Source: Prochilodus magdalenae (Eukaryota; Chordata; Actinopteri; Characiformes; Prochilodontidae). From it: DNA of 64,000 bases. Positions within the stretch are counted from its first letter, which is position 1. Every line of letters starts with the position of its first letter. Made by a program: the position numbers and the translations under genes. The DNA lies in the NCBI GenBank assembly GCA_024036415.1, contig JAMWET010000949.1:332501-396500 (forward strand). Reading direction: 5' to 3'. The notes under the pieces were generated by a model. That model was not told the origin of the DNA. It searched no databases and saw only the letters and a list, made by a program, of their open reading frames with translations. Below are positions 35,401-48,836 of the stretch, in pieces.

Positions 35401-38220
35401 TTTATCAAGTACAACGCTGCTGAGAGAATATTCTCTACACTGCAACATCAGCCACATCAGCCTGTAATGATGACTACACAACACAAAGGTGAAAGGAAAA
35501 GGAGAGAAGGTGTTAAATGAATCCAGAGGTCAATATAACAAACGTATTATTATTATCGGGACTTATTAGATCACAGTAAGCTTTTCTGAGCAGATTGGGG
35601 ACAAACCGCATGTTTCATTACAGTGACTGCATAATTAGCCAATCAAAAATCACCGCGTTCACAGGTTTTGATAGTATTGTACCGTTTGGCACTAGTGTTT
35701 CTTTGTTGTCTGCTCCAAATTAAACTAATTTAGTTTATTGTGAAAATATCTTCCTATATTCAGATTAGTAAATGAAACAGGTTTTTTTTTTTTTAAATGT
35801 CCATAAGGATATTTGAATAGCCAGTATCAGTTTATCAGAGGGGAAGTAATGATATTAAGTGTCTGTACCAAATTAACATTAAAACTCCAATAAAGCATTT
35901 CAGGGCTCTTATGTTCGAAATGTTAGATCCTCTCATGGCCAAAATGAGCCACCATTAATGTTAATGTGGTATTGACCAAGTTATTGCCAAACAAAATAAA
36001 CATAGTTTGGCTAATTTTTTTGTGGGATTTTCATTGGAGTTCTCAATATAAGTAAAATGATTTCAGTTTGTGCATCAGTACATTTTAACAGTACAATGTG
36101 TGGCAAGTCCATATTTTCTTTTTGCCATACTTTTAAAAATGTACCCTTGGTCAATTTATGGTTTGTCGATTTTTTTTTTATAATAAAAAAAAAAAGAATA
36201 AACACACTTATATATGACATTTTGCAATTTTTTTACTTGTCATCTTTCTTACATTACATTCAGCTGTGCATCTACACGTCTGACTTTTTTCGGTGTCTTT
36301 AGATGTCATGTCATGGATATTTTCTTCAAAGAATCTTTTTTTTTCTTTCCATAAAACAAAACATCAAATTCGAACCCGTATAAAACAACTCACCGTCTAC
36401 TCACAAAACACAACTGTGATACTAAGTGTGGCATATGCATCTCCCACCAGAATCTGTGTTACTGAGCTACGAGGAAGAGACAGTTCAAATAAACACACTT
36501 TTACCAGAAGCATAGACCGTGACGTGTGAGAGTTAACGCTGAAATAATTTGAATAAGAAATGGCAGACAAAATCCAGGACATATCCACCTACCAACACTG
36601 TCTGCAGGTTTATTTTCAATTAACAATCTTCTTATTTTACATAAGCTGGTGGGTTCACCCAGCAACAGCGGCATCCGAGCCTGTGCTTCAGCCGCAAGCT
36701 GCAAAAGCATTCAAATTTAATGCACCAGCTTTTCCAAAACCAGCCATGAATAATGAATGTATTACGAGAGCTCCTGTCCTACACATTGTATCAATTGTGT
36801 GGAGGTAGCATGAGGAGCTATGCTACTGCTCACGCTGAGATTTTGCATTTCTAATAGCAGCAGTTCACCCTTCAGACCTGATATACATATTTATATATTT
36901 AGGAAATAAACTTAAATTCATTCAATAAATTCTGGCCTCAATTTGCTTCTTTATGAAGAACCATGTGCACCATCAAATCCCCAAATACACCCTGAATACG
37001 CAAATGGGTCTGGACAAAACTATTTCCACAGTGGCGGAATTCAGTGGGCAGCATTTTACGGTACTGTGATAATTAAAATGTCACATTACATATATGGAAA
37101 CCTTCATGGATATGATCAGTACTAAAGAACTCAGGACTCCTGGTTCTTTTTTGGTTTGTTACAAAACTCCTGTAAACTCCTATCATGAAAAGGAGTGCAA
37201 TAGGCTGTGTACTGGTAAGAGCATATGATGCGCATCATAATTTAATATATTACTATATATTGTGATGATGTAAGCAAGGTAATAAATAGTTAATATAGAA
37301 AATGTTATAGTATACCATATACCACCATATGCATAGGTTTACCAATCCTAACATGAGCGACTAACATAAGAACAATAGCAGAGTGAATTAGACACCTGAT
37401 AACATCTGTTAATTCAATTTCAGGTTTAAAAAAATATATATAAAACATATTTATCCCAAAATCCAAAAAGCTGAATGACTACATATCATGTTGTGTATTT
37501 TTATGCTGTGTTCGTACTATGGTATTAATCAAACTCTGGTACTGATTCCTTCAATCAGGCGCTGACAAAGAGTACAGTCCGCTCCAATCAGAACATGCAG
37601 CTCAGTATTTAAAATGCTAAAGCACAGAGTTTTATAGCAGGTTTAATGAGCCGACTGTCCTTCTGCAGCTCAAACTACTTCACTAATAAGCAATCTGGAG
37701 GCTGGCATCAAAGGTCTACTGTCCAGACCTATTAGGATGCGGTCATAAGCTTGCCTTTAAATGTCAGCCATGTTGAGCCTTGTGAGTGTGAAACTGAAGT
37801 GTGTAATGGAGATTTGTCTCAATCTTCAGAATTCATTTCTACAAACAAGCATATGACCAGCATGGTCATCACCCCCCACTAAAAAGCCCTGATTTGCCTG
37901 CGAAAGCCGTGTTCTGCATTTTCCTAACCTCAGCAGTGGAAAAGCTTACTGAACACTTCAAAGCAAGAAAGAAACCAAACTGAATCTTATCTCTTTCGCT
38001 GTGCGTTCATAGAGAAGGCCATTCACCCTGCTGCTCCGGCCAGAGAGGCAGTGAGGCACAGGAAGATGAGTGACCTCTCAAGCTCCAGAGCAAATTGGGT
38101 TTGATATACGCCCCTGACATTCCTTAAACTAATAACCGGCCCTGGCCTGCCCCGTAATTACAGTGATCCATGTGCCGGCTATGGGCCCTGAACAGCAGCA
38201 CACAGTAGAATCTGCTTAGC

Positions 38221-38261
38221 TCTCTCATCTCTCCCTCTCCCTCTCTCTCTCTCTCTCTCTT
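38221..38261. repeat. CT microsatellite
   Basis: tctctcatctctccctctcc followed by (CT)n. In intron 6. Confidence 0.93.
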
Positions 38262-38565
38262 CTGACAAAAGGCTTCTGCAGATGCTCAGTGCTAGTGATC
38301 CATCCAGATGGCCAGCGGCCACTGGGGTCAGCGCCTTATCACAAGAGCACACTTTTTCAACACAAACGACTGATAGTGCTAATTCTCTGACTGTGTATGC
38401 ATATATACTCAAGCCAGTAAGAACACTGAGGAGATACAAACTGGACAAAATAGCAGTATTGTGATTATATTGCTACATATTGTGACTACAAATCAATTAA
38501 ACCATTTTAAAACAAGTTCCCAAGTAAAATCTACCCTCAGAGCCGCAGTAGGTAGTTTGTTTCTC

Positions 38566-38568
<3 letters not shown>

Positions 38569-38613
<45 letters not shown>

Positions 38614-38614
38614 A
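38569..38614. repeat. TA microsatellite with TG end
   Basis: (TA)n from 38569 to about 38605, then tgtgtgtg. In intron 6. Confidence 0.95.
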
Positions 38615-39340
38615 TTTCTACCCCTCAGTTTCTCCCAGTGTTATCTGGCTATGAATAAAAGAAAAAGATAAATCTATGCACTCTAGCTTGGTTTATGTAC
38701 ATGCCGTAGTTTTTGGTTTCTTGTTTAGTTCCTGTTTTTCTCAGTATCTGGGATTGGTGTTGGGCTTTTTTGCACTTACCGTGCCTGTTTGTACCCTGTC
38801 TCCTACTGTTCTCAACTCTGTTTTTTTTTAGGATTAGTATTTATATGCCTTGCTTGTGCTTGTATGTTACAATTCTGCTGAAGGGTGAAAAGGGGTGATG
38901 GGTGACAGGGGATTTGAATAAATTATGACATATCACTTTCATGCCGAACATTAGTGGATGGAAACTCGACTGTTTTACTACTGAAATCTCAGTTTCAAAT
39001 GTAATGTATTTGGATATTACATTGTTTTATAAATTGATTCTTAGTGCTATACAGCTTTCTCAATTTTATGAAAACACCCAATTTCATCATTAAGAATGAC
39101 CTCATTTGTTTTACAGCTTGCTACAAACCGTTAAAAACTTACAGAATATTAGTAGCATATTAAAATCATTTTAAACACGTATCTGCAAAAACTGGTTTTA
39201 TAATAACGAAAGCACTGATTCCAAACCTTTTAAAACACATTGATGAATGATGAGTAGAGGAAGACTAACTAACACAAGCTGAAACTGTAATGAAACTGTA
39301 AATGGTACCTATTTGGTAAACAGGCCTGATAAAAACAGAA

Positions 39341-39371
39341 AATATAATAATAATAATAATAATAATAATAA
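39341..39371. repeat. TAA microsatellite
   Basis: About ten units of (TAA)n in intron 6, shortly after exon 6 in transcript order. Confidence 0.95.
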
Positions 39372-39852
39372 AGAGATAACAATACTGAGATAATATATTA
39401 TTTTGTAGAAATATTCTATTTGAATGATCGATACAGACAGGTTTATATTAAGAATTTTGTTGTATGGCACAAATACTTTGATTGCTATAATGGAACTGCT
39501 ATCAGTCAGGATGCTCACAGTTCTTGGTAAAAGCATTGTGGTTGGTTAGAAGTCTTCTATGTATATTTGTCTATGTGGCTATTAGCAAGGCAAAGGCCAA
39601 AGCTGTGATAGCAATTAACAAACAACATACTACACATCTCCTAAAAACACCCCACTTCTTATAAAACATAACCACTGCCAAACAGATTTTCTGAGCGAGT
39701 AAAATGCCTTGGGCATGTTCTTAGACTCTGCATTAAAGTTATGGTGGCAGATGACACTGCTTGGCTAATAAAGGCTGACAAAGTCCAAAGGCTGCAGCTG
39801 CGGTTTTCCTCCAACTCGTTCAAAGTCACACAGACATAAATTTGTCACTTAC

Positions 39853-39963
39853 TGGAAGATCACAGGGCCGATAAGCTATGCTTGGTATGTGTTGCCTTCC
39901 CTCGTCATCAATGAAGCCGTTTGTTGTTGCATCTGAAGTCTTAAGCAGCACCAACAGGCTTTT
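39853..39963 (-). CDS. Exon 6 of the coiled-coil gene
   Basis: 111 bases, 37 codons, phase 0 at both ends. The acceptor is gacgcag and the donor is CCA/gtaagt, a strong match. The peptide begins KSLLVLLKTSDATTNGFIDD and ends IPSIAYRPCDLP. The other two frames are closed by stops, so only this frame can be used. It looks like the end of a helix followed by a loop rich in Asp, Gly and Thr. It lies 8.9 kb from exon 5 and 15 kb from exon 7. Confidence 0.72.
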
Positions 39964-41064
39964 CTGCGTCAGATAATAGGTCACAGTCAATAAAACCACC
40001 AGCTCAAAGATCACACCATATCAGCAACAAGGAGCAGAATACCATGACATTCAAAGAAACTCCTCTATCCTTACAAAAGGCCTTCTTTAGTGCAAGCAGT
40101 GTTTATACATCAAGACATATGAGCTATAAAAATATTTGAATACATAAATGGGTCTTATATATCATAATGAACCTACTGTCTGTGGTTGCCCATACTTCTG
40201 TAAAAGGGTTCTGTTATTACTAGAAGGCACAGAAGCTTTTTTGGTACTACAGAGAAGCGTAGCCAGGAATAGCATAATACTGTCTTATTTCTTCTGATAC
40301 TGAAACCTGGAGTCATCTGATACATTCTATCATCTGACATGATGCTGTTTTCTTTGAAAACTACTAAGAGCTGTTTGTAATTGAAGTGCTTCTATCTACA
40401 AGCTTGTTTACACTTTGCTTTAACAAGTTTCATATCAGGATATGAGAAGACGGTCTGCTTTTTCACTAAAATGCATCCTCAGCATGCGGATATCTGATTT
40501 GATTTTTTCACATAAAAAAGCGCCTACATCATTTGTGTTTTACTTCCATTTACTTTCCCCCTCCGGAGTATCCTACATCACGTTTCATTGTTGATCCTCT
40601 CACTTCTGATCCAACACAACAGCGTGCAGATACAGAAAACGCACCACCTCTGAATGCGATCTTACGAAGCCTGTCACAATCCAATCACAATGTGGCCTGG
40701 TTGTGTTTACAACTGGCCGTCCATGCACTCACAAATGAGATCCGAATATGATCCAATCACTGAGAAAGCAGGCAGATGGAAGATAAACAATCACTAAAAG
40801 CACTAAATGCTATGAATCTGATGACTGCAAGCGCATTGAAAGAGATGATTGGATGAAGAAAGTCTTACAAGAGTGTAAGTGAATTCTTGTCGTCATATCT
40901 CCATAAGTATGATGTGGCTTTTGCGTGTGAGACAAACATTAAACAGGACCTTCTCTTGTATTAGCTCAAGACAAGTAGCAACTCGCACCAGCACACATTT
41001 CATATATAGTGTGTTGTTTACCTCAGTAATGCCGGGCCATTCAAATCCTTAGGTCTAATGTTCA

Positions 41065-41640
41065 GTCAAGTCCATAATTACTTGAACACTGATAGTCGCT
41101 GTGACTAAAGTTTATTAAGTAATGAGCTCAAAGTGCAGAAGTCCAGCTTCTGAGGTAGAAATTACAGCCACCTCTTGTATAATTAATGGTTTAAGTAGGA
41201 TTGGACATTCTAAAATAAATTCTCATTTTTAATACTTCGCTGCATATCGTTTGCTGTCAATGACTGCCTGAGGTCTGGAGCTAATGGACACACAACAGAC
41301 ACTGGGTTTCATCCCTGGTGATGCTCTGCAACACCTTAACTGCAGCTGTCCTCTGTTCCTGCTTGCTCTAGTAGTGTTTAACTTCAGTTTTGCCCTCAGT
41401 AAGTGAAATGCATGCTCAGTTTGCTTACTCACAGCATGACACTACCTCCACCATGCTTAACAGATGACGTGGTATGCTCTGATTCATGAGCAGTTCCTTT
41501 ACACTCTTCTCTGGTCCTCATTCAAATACAAGTTCATTTTTGTCTCAACTGTTTATAAGACGTTGTCAGGTGCAGGATTTGATTGATTGATTGATTGGAT
41601 AATTTGACCTTCCTGTTTAAGGCTGACCAATGACGCCCTG
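41065..41640 (-). mobile_element. Decayed Tc1-like element, fifth family
   Basis: The left edge reads gtcaagtccataattacttg. The minus strand carries a 67-codon remnant (41229-41432) with EHAFHLLRAKLKL and SSRPQAVIDSKRYAAKY, recognisable as the C-terminus of a Tc1 transposase. The central part is deleted, and the right portion (41440-41640) holds disconnected pieces. It lies in intron 5. Confidence 0.65.
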
Positions 41641-41758
41641 GTTTTCAATAGTGAATGTTATTTTAACACTGAAAGAAAATATGTTATTTTCCTTTCTAAT
41701 GTAATCCTCTGAATTCTGCTATTCTCATATGGTCTCAAGTAAGCTCTAGCAAATGGCC

Positions 41759-42005
41759 TGTTATTGTGGGGAAAGTGCGATGGTTTCTTTTGTTACAGAA
41801 AATGTAAATTGCCTCCCCACCTATGGAGTGGCTATGCAGTTTATATGACCAGACTGGACAGGACTGACAACCTAAGCCTGGTGAATACGACTAGATTGAC
41901 CGTGATCGACCGAGTTGTACCCATGCATCTCTGTATGTGTGAATAAACTCAACACAACGCTGAACCTCATCTCCAGTCTCCTGACTTTCTAACAAATTTC
42001 TAACA
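41759..42005 (+). mobile_element. Long terminal repeat (LTR) of a retrotransposon
   Basis: 247 bases bounded by TGTTA and TAACA, the usual short inverted LTR ends. It contains a TATA-like tttatatga (41840) and an AATAAA at 41942-41947 near the right end, as expected of an LTR promoter and polyadenylation site. A primer binding site follows three bases later. No second LTR or coding domain was seen, so this is a 5' LTR fragment in intron 5. Confidence 0.75.
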
Positions 42006-42008
42006 ATT

Positions 42009-42026
42009 TGGTGCCGTGACCCGGAT
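42009..42026 (+). other. Primer binding site matching tRNA-His
   Basis: 18 bases beginning TGGTGCCGTGAC complement the 3' end of eukaryotic tRNA-His, with one mismatch by my reading (C for T at the thirteenth base). Position directly after an LTR ending TAACA fixes the element's orientation as plus. Confidence 0.7.
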
Positions 42027-42140
42027 GGCATACTGAAACCTACTAGTCTCCTATTTGTCTCCTGACTCTTCTCGAAGACCCGAATTTCTAACAACACAGA
42101 TACTCTGACCATCTGAAGGGCTTTTCTTCACAAGGTAAAG
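42027..42140 (+). mobile_element. Leader fragment of the LTR retrotransposon
   Basis: This short leader after the primer site repeats pieces of the LTR end (tctcctgact, then tttctaacaa). Beyond about 42140 the sequence becomes ordinary AT-rich DNA with no gag or pol frame, so the element is truncated. Confidence 0.45.
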
Positions 42141-42895
42141 ATATTATCTGACCTTGTTTTGATATATTTTGTTTGTTTTATTCCCATTAAGAGTACTTGG
42201 ACCTTCATATTGAGATCCATTCTTGAAATTAACCAAACACACTTTACATCTATTCAAAAACTTTTATCTGCTTACTTGAAAGTAAGGGTATAACACACAC
42301 CTGGCTACAGAACAGACATACAGAGACAAACTGTAATTGAGTCCCTAAAAATGAGGAGCTATATATGAAAGTAGCTGCAATTTCTACCCTACCCACTCAT
42401 ATAGAATACCAATATATTCCAAACAAAGCTCAACAAAACTAAAACCAACATCATATTTAACAAAAGGTTGTAGCAGACAACTAACTACTGCTAAATTAGC
42501 AGTAATTTGGTCAAGTTTTATGGACTGTACTGTAATGCAACATAATTCTATTACAAAAAACAGACCACTTTTATTGGCTCATTAATATAAAGATAGTTTT
42601 CAAATGACAAAAAAAGTTACAAGGTTTCTGTAGGATACACTTACAAAGAATCTTTTTTTCGAACAGCACACTGTAAGGAACTAACTTCAATTTCACAATA
42701 CAGCAGGCGACGAGGAGCATAATACCAAAGTCTTCAAAAAAACTCATGTGTTAGACTGTCTGATACACATCAGGTCCTTGTGGAGGCAGTGTGTGAGTGT
42801 AACGAGGTGGAACGTTAATATGATGGAATCCAGATGCAGGACAGATGAGAATCCCAGCCACGGCCCTCGCACCAAATATGGCCTCTCACTCTTAC

Positions 42896-42997
42896 ACTCT
42901 CTCACTCACACACACTCACACACACACACACAAACACACACATATACACACACACACAAAGATACACACACACACACACACACACAAACACACACAG
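42896..42997. repeat. CA microsatellite, interrupted
   Basis: Imperfect (CA)n with catatac and agatac interruptions, preceded by ctctcactcacacac. In intron 5. Confidence 0.95.
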
Positions 42998-43242
42998 CTG
43001 TAATAAACACGTCTGTCTCACAGCCTCAAGGCCAGGCCCACAGACTGCTCTTATTAAGAAACAAAACTTGTTATGATGCCATTGCTCCCTCCTGATAAGT
43101 TCAAAACCATCAGAAGCTGGCCTGTTGCTCCCATGTGCAGACTGAATGGAAAGAGGTGGGCGAAAGCAGGACATCTTCCTAAAGCAGTGTTATTTTTCCC
43201 ACCACTCTCCCTTACAGTGAGCTAACTTAGAAAATAGCTTCA

Positions 43243-43268
43243 TATACAGTACAGTACAGTACAGTACA
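43243..43268. repeat. ACAGT pentanucleotide repeat
   Basis: Four to five units of acagt in intron 5. Confidence 0.9.
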
Positions 43269-44299
43269 ACACCCAGCATTAAAGGAACAATGCAGCCAAA
43301 CATCTAATCCAATACGGTTTTCTTTTTCTCTCAAATACAGTCAATCAGTTATCAGACAATCAGTCTGCTTCCTTAAAATTCTAAGGAAAATAGGGAGACC
43401 CAGCATCCAGATGTCTTTTATGGGGACGATGCCCTACAAACCATTACCGTCCACCACACTGTGCTAACGACCTGGTTATGTACATGCTTCTAAAGGAATC
43501 TTAAATAGACTAGGATGCTGCACAATGCTAATCGGTGGGTATAAGCTTCCATTAGTGGTTAGCTTAGCATTAGCATCCGCACATTTAGGAAAGCTGTTTG
43601 AAAAATGTTTAGGGCATCTCTAAAAAGTAGCTACTACAAATTGACAAAGTTAAACAACATACATAAAGTTTAGATCCACTTTAATTGTTGTTGCTTCTAT
43701 GTAGTTATTATGACCATGGAGGCATAACGAAAAAAGTGATTTAGGGCATGATGCCAGGTTGGTGGGTATTGCTTGATTGTCCAGGTCTAAACAGTATATA
43801 CATTTACAAACAAGCAAGAAGCTTCCTTATAAAGCTCATGTGCTGCCTTTAGCTCGCTGGATTTAATAGTTGTACATGTTTGGCTCGGGTCATGGTTTAT
43901 TAAATCAGAGTCATTATAGAAAATAGGACTAGAATATTAGACATTACAGTACTGTGACAGTGAAATTCAGAAGCAGCAGCTTGGTCATCAGACTCTTCTA
44001 AACTGACACAAATCTTCAACATCTTGACAAGACCACAAATTCAATTAAAGAAAATGACAAAATTGGGGATCATTTTGAGGACGGAAGGGAAAGCGGTTTT
44101 CACCAGTTCCTTTCCCTCGTTCCACCGTCATCTCCATTCTAGCCACTCTGAGAGAGAGAGAGAGAGAGAGAAGAGGTAAACAGGAATGCTTTTATCATAA
44201 GTGAGAAAATTGCCCATCCACTCCAATCCAGACGCAGTGCGTGAAAGAAGCCTCATAACCGTATCTGAATTGCAAACCATGGAAAGGTAGCACATTATG

Positions 44300-44545
44300 T
44301 TTTCGGGGTGCTTGAGACAGAAGAGAGCGAGACGCAGCGAGCAGCACTTGATCTGGCGCTTGTCTCCCGTGATTTGCCTTGTAACAATGTTTACGGTGCA
44401 TTGTTCAACACAGAACAGATGGAACCTGTAATTACTTCAATTACACGGCAGATCGTGAAAGCTCCTCTTAACGGCAATTCAACCTGTTCGGCCTCAATCA
44501 GGGAACAAATGACTCTGAAACCAAGCCGGGTGGCTGGGGAGTGAG
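44300..44545. other. Candidate non-coding element in intron 5 (paired SOX-like cores)
   Basis: AACAATG (44383-44389) and its exact complement CATTGTT (44399-44405) are separated by 9 bases, followed by cctgtaattacttcaattac with TAAT cores. Repeat-free. Confidence 0.3.
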
Positions 44546-46439
44546 GGAAGCTGTTAAGGCCTTCATGGAACATAGGTAGCAATACAGACATTGTCTGTTG
44601 TTGTTGATGGTGGGCTTGATGGTGAGAAATTCTGGAGAAAAAAAAAAAAAAACAACAATTCACAGGCAGATGACCATTAAATTGGTGTAATTATCCATAT
44701 TCTCAAGGCTCCCATGTGAAATAAACACTGCATGTTATGAGAATGACTTCTCCATAAAATCTCCTAGGCCATATCATGTCGCTATTATAAGCTAAACCAG
44801 GACAAGCACTGAACTGTGGCAAAAAGCCCTCTAACAACTTTAACATGTGTGTCCTCGGGTACTGTGTCCTTGCACAATGTGTCCTCGCATATGCAGCACT
44901 GAAGTAAAGTATAAAGTAGACAAAATGATGCGATATGTCTAAAAGTATTCAGGCAGGTCTTCTTGTTAGTAAATCCAGCTACTCAATTTAAAAAGATGTT
45001 TGGTTGCATCCGCACAGCTTATATCATCTCCATAGTAAAGCACTGTCAATAGCAGGGCTTAAAGATTAACTGATTTTATACCAAAATCACAATTTACCAA
45101 ATGATTCCAATGACAGAAGCAGCCATTTCAATTATAGGCTACATTATTAGAACCGTGTCTTATACAGGGAACATTAGCAATATGGGGGCAGCCAAACACC
45201 TGCATGCTGTGACAACTACAGCTAAGTGAGAAAGGAGAATGCTCTTTTTTTACTGACCGAATAATACGCCTGGACTTCAATTACCAGAACAAAATAGAGG
45301 AAAAATCAAAAATAGAAAAATTTATATCATCAGTTGCATTACTGATCAGAAAAATATCAATTAGATATTCTTCCCCAATCGTTCGGCCTTGTCAGTAGAA
45401 CAGAATGCTCGGGAGAAGCCAAACATGAGTCTTAGGTCAAAAAGCCCAATGCCAAGCATCAACTACAGGGATATACACAGTGAACAGTGCTCTCTGAAAT
45501 GATGGCACGCCATTCAATACTGGGATAAGTTAGAGTGATTCAGAATCCAAGTTTAATAGAAGTATTTTTATACATCTCAGTATAAAATATTAAACTCTCC
45601 TCTGGGAATTCAAACTGTGGTAATTATGTTTTAATTTTGAGTCAGTACATCTGTATGTTCTCATTTCTGTGAAATACGTGAGATTTTGGAGTTTATTTTT
45701 CCTTGTTTTTAATCTGGAACCACCTGGACTACATTCGAATCAAGTTGAAATATTTTATATCAGCCTCACAATCAAACACTCATGTAGGTTAATTGCAGCT
45801 CCAGTGCACAACAGGAAGCAAACAGACACATGTGACGAATTGCCATGATTTGTACTAACCCTCAGTGCAGCCAATTTTGTTTCTCTGGTTTTGAATGGGA
45901 CCTGCTAGGCTAACAGTGCTAACAAACACTCAGAGTAAATAGTTACTAAAGCAGTATCTACAAACACACGCAAAACATTGCTTGAAATTATATTGATAAG
46001 ATACAAGAACTGGTTTAGAAAACCAGAATTGGAGTGTATCTACATATTTAAGCCAACATATTGTCAGCATTATGCCATCAACATCATGCACATCAACCTG
46101 AATTAAGACCTGGATTAAGACCTGAATAAGGTCTGAGCGGGTCGGGGGACGTTTTGGGCATGGAACAGTTTGGGTGACTATTGAATTCTCATACCCAATT
46201 AGTTTGCTACTGATTCATATTCTCATAGCTCCAGTTCTAAATTAAGGAAGTGCAATGTTGACACCGAACATTTCACAGCTGATTGACTGCTTTTGGGGTA
46301 ATCATGCAAAATTCACAAAACCTCTCCTTAAAAGTCTTCATCTCATTATTTTGGCCCACTGATCAAACCATGAAAGAACCCAGCTCAAAAGCAATATGCC
46401 GAAAAACACACGCACATGCTGAGCCTTAGACGCTCTTCT

Positions 46440-46800
46440 AAGACGTAAACAAGATTCAGTCCCCCATTGTGCGATGCTGGACAAAGGCAGATGTGCTTTC
46501 TGAAGCTAACTGTCTCCACGCAGATGTGAAAAAAGCAGGCGCGGCAGAAGGCCCCCTTGAAGAGCCGCCCAGATCGTTCAAAAGCGTTCGTTCTGGGCTT
46601 CCTTTGATTTGCGACTGGCCTCCTCCTCTCGGCGGCCCCGGCTGAGCGGAAAATGGAAGGACGAAAATGAAAAGAAGCGGGAGAGGAATGAGAGGAGCTC
46701 CATCTCCTCTCACGAGGCGCATCTCCGACACGTTCACGGCACGGGACATCTACAGCGAGAAAACGAAAGCCAATGCATAGACGCCATTCTTTCATTCTGA
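46440..46800. other. GC-rich interval in intron 5
   Basis: Elevated G+C and CpG (ctcggcggccccggctgagc). A 153-codon minus frame runs through it, Arg/Ser/Cys-rich with no recognisable domain and no phase-compatible splice sites noticed. Regulatory sequence or an unlinked exon cannot be excluded. Confidence 0.2.
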
Positions 46801-47639
46801 CAGGTATACAAAATCCTCCCCCCAGAGCACGCAGATGACAGAGCATGTAATAACAACTTGCCTATTATTTAACAGGACTTTCTATCATTGTGGCATGTTA
46901 TTATCTGTAGGGTGGAGGGGTGAGCGAAAGAGAGAGAGAGGGAGAAAGAGAGATGGGCATCATGTTGGCCTATATTCAACAAAGGCAATGGAGGGTAATA
47001 GTGAAATACGGTGGTGGGAACAGATAGGGGGATGATGAACAGATCCTGGATCAGTCAAGTGGACAAATCTACCTCTCAGGGTTACACACTATTAGGGCTT
47101 GTAGGAGATCCATCTACACTGGTAATGGAGGTGATAGGGCTGCGTTCCCTAACCTTAGATCGGTAGATCATAGACGCCTGCATCAGTAATGAGAAAACAA
47201 ACCTAGCTGGAAACCATCTCGTATCATACTGTGAAGTACGATGTAAATGGAGTTCCACAAAGGTTAAAGAATACAACAATCTCTATCTGCCGTCTTTGTA
47301 TTTCACAGAGTCAGCTACCACAGACCACAGATTTTCCTACTCCAAAAAAAAAAAAAAACAAGAACATTTTTTAAAATCAGTCTAAAAACAATAACACTAA
47401 CAATAATTTCATAATTTATTCATTTATTTTCAATATTTCAAATTATTTAATCAATTTATATTTTATAACTATATATTCAAGTTTTCAAATGTGTTCCACA
47501 TTTCCAGTTACACATTTATGCATCCTTTTTACAATGGATGTCTCAAAGATTTTGAGAGAAGGCAGTGCTGTAACATTACGTAGAGAAAGTGGATTTTCCC
47601 TGAGCCAGGCATACACTATGTGATGTCACAAATCTCGCT

Positions 47640-47935
47640 CTTTTGTGACCACCCACATTGAATGGTCTGTCCAATGACACGACACCAGTGCTCAGACTGC
47701 ATGTAGAATGCAGAGTCTACAGCCAACTACCGTATTGTCTACGGTTAACAGCTATTTCACTCAAAACAACATACTACGGGTCCGAGTTCGCTTTGTTGTC
47801 ACTCACCACACGTCCTGTTGTCACTTCATCGCCATGTTGAGACGTCTGGCATGTTGGCAACCCAACATCATACTAAGAGACACTACTTATGTATGTGTAG
47901 CAGAATAAATATTGCCCACGTCAGTCTAAACCCAT
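47640..47935 (+). mobile_element. Decayed Tc1-like element fragment, second family (copy e)
   Basis: 47860-47930 contains the inverted family edge (gtatgtgtagcagaataaat, then attgcccacgtcagtc). The stretch to its left (from 47640) is more degraded and its assignment is tentative. Confidence 0.45.
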
Positions 47936-48836
47936 ACCTTCACTCCAAATAGCAGTGCTGTCCGAGACTTCCCCCTGGGTGAATGTATGATGAGTGTATA
48001 TTATGTGTTATTTATCCCTGGTTTTATTATTAAATGTTTTGTTTAAAAGAGCCTTAAATAAGCTCCAACAGTGTTTTAGAATTCAGGTGGGTGCTAAACT
48101 CTACAAAAGACAAGCTTCAAAATATTACATAAGAAAACAAATAAAAACATAAAACAAATACTTAAAATTCTAATTATTTAGGCCCAGTCCTCAGTGTTTC
48201 CAGACATAAACATATTAATAAATCATTCTGTTGTTTTACTAAGCATTAGAAAACATGTTGAACTTATTATGAAAGGTAATCGACCGTTTGCCACAGATGC
48301 AAGAGACAGATTAGTTTGAAAAACACTAGAGTACTATTTAAAGAACAATGTATTCAAATAGCACAATTGCAGTGGGTGTCCTCACAGTACACAAGAAACA
48401 TCACCTTATCTATCTCTTGTGCTTTGTGTTTAAATTAGTCACTGCAAAATCTACCAGCCTCCATAATCCCTACTGTCAAAGTCATAGTTCAGCAAAATAC
48501 CAAACTCCCACAAAATCTCCTTCCCCAAAAATACTGATATGTTTGGACATGATTAATACTGGAGTCTAATGCGGCTTAAAGCTAAAGTTATTTCAAGGTA
48601 AAGTTAAATCTATTCTGAATGAACATGCTTGTGTGGTTTCAGAGGTTGAATGATATTCCATTATGTATAAAATTGATAACCATTCTCTAGCCATGTAACA
48701 ATGTATGACTGTTTTAAATTCAACCAACTTTATTACCTGTTGTTACCATACCATACTCAGCTGCATCCACAGCCCACAGCACCACGAGAGCAGTGAGTAG
48801 AGAGATGGCAAAAGCACTTTCTGCACTATGCACTAC

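Larger units (their letters stand above)
24896..39852 (-). other. Intron 6
   Basis: 14957 bases, the largest intron. Contains three Tc1-type elements (26318, 32955, 34158), Tc1-like copy d, the TIR/SINE nest, two retroposon tails, several microsatellites and two candidate regulatory intervals (30680, 35030). The rest (24896-26317, 28450-29734, 35401-38220, 38900-39852) is AT-rich with nothing supported. Confidence 0.55.
39964..48836 (-). other. Intron 5
   Basis: 8873 bases. Contains the Tc1 relic at 41065, the LTR fragment at 41759, the CA and ACAGT repeats, the SOX-like interval at 44300, the GC-rich interval at 46440 and Tc1-like copy e. 44700-46400 and 48000-48836 are AT-rich with nothing supported. 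Confidence 0.6.

Noticed and set aside
46385..46846. 153-codon minus frame in GC-rich DNA
   Set aside because: No recognisable motif, odd Arg/Cys composition and no phase-compatible splice sites.
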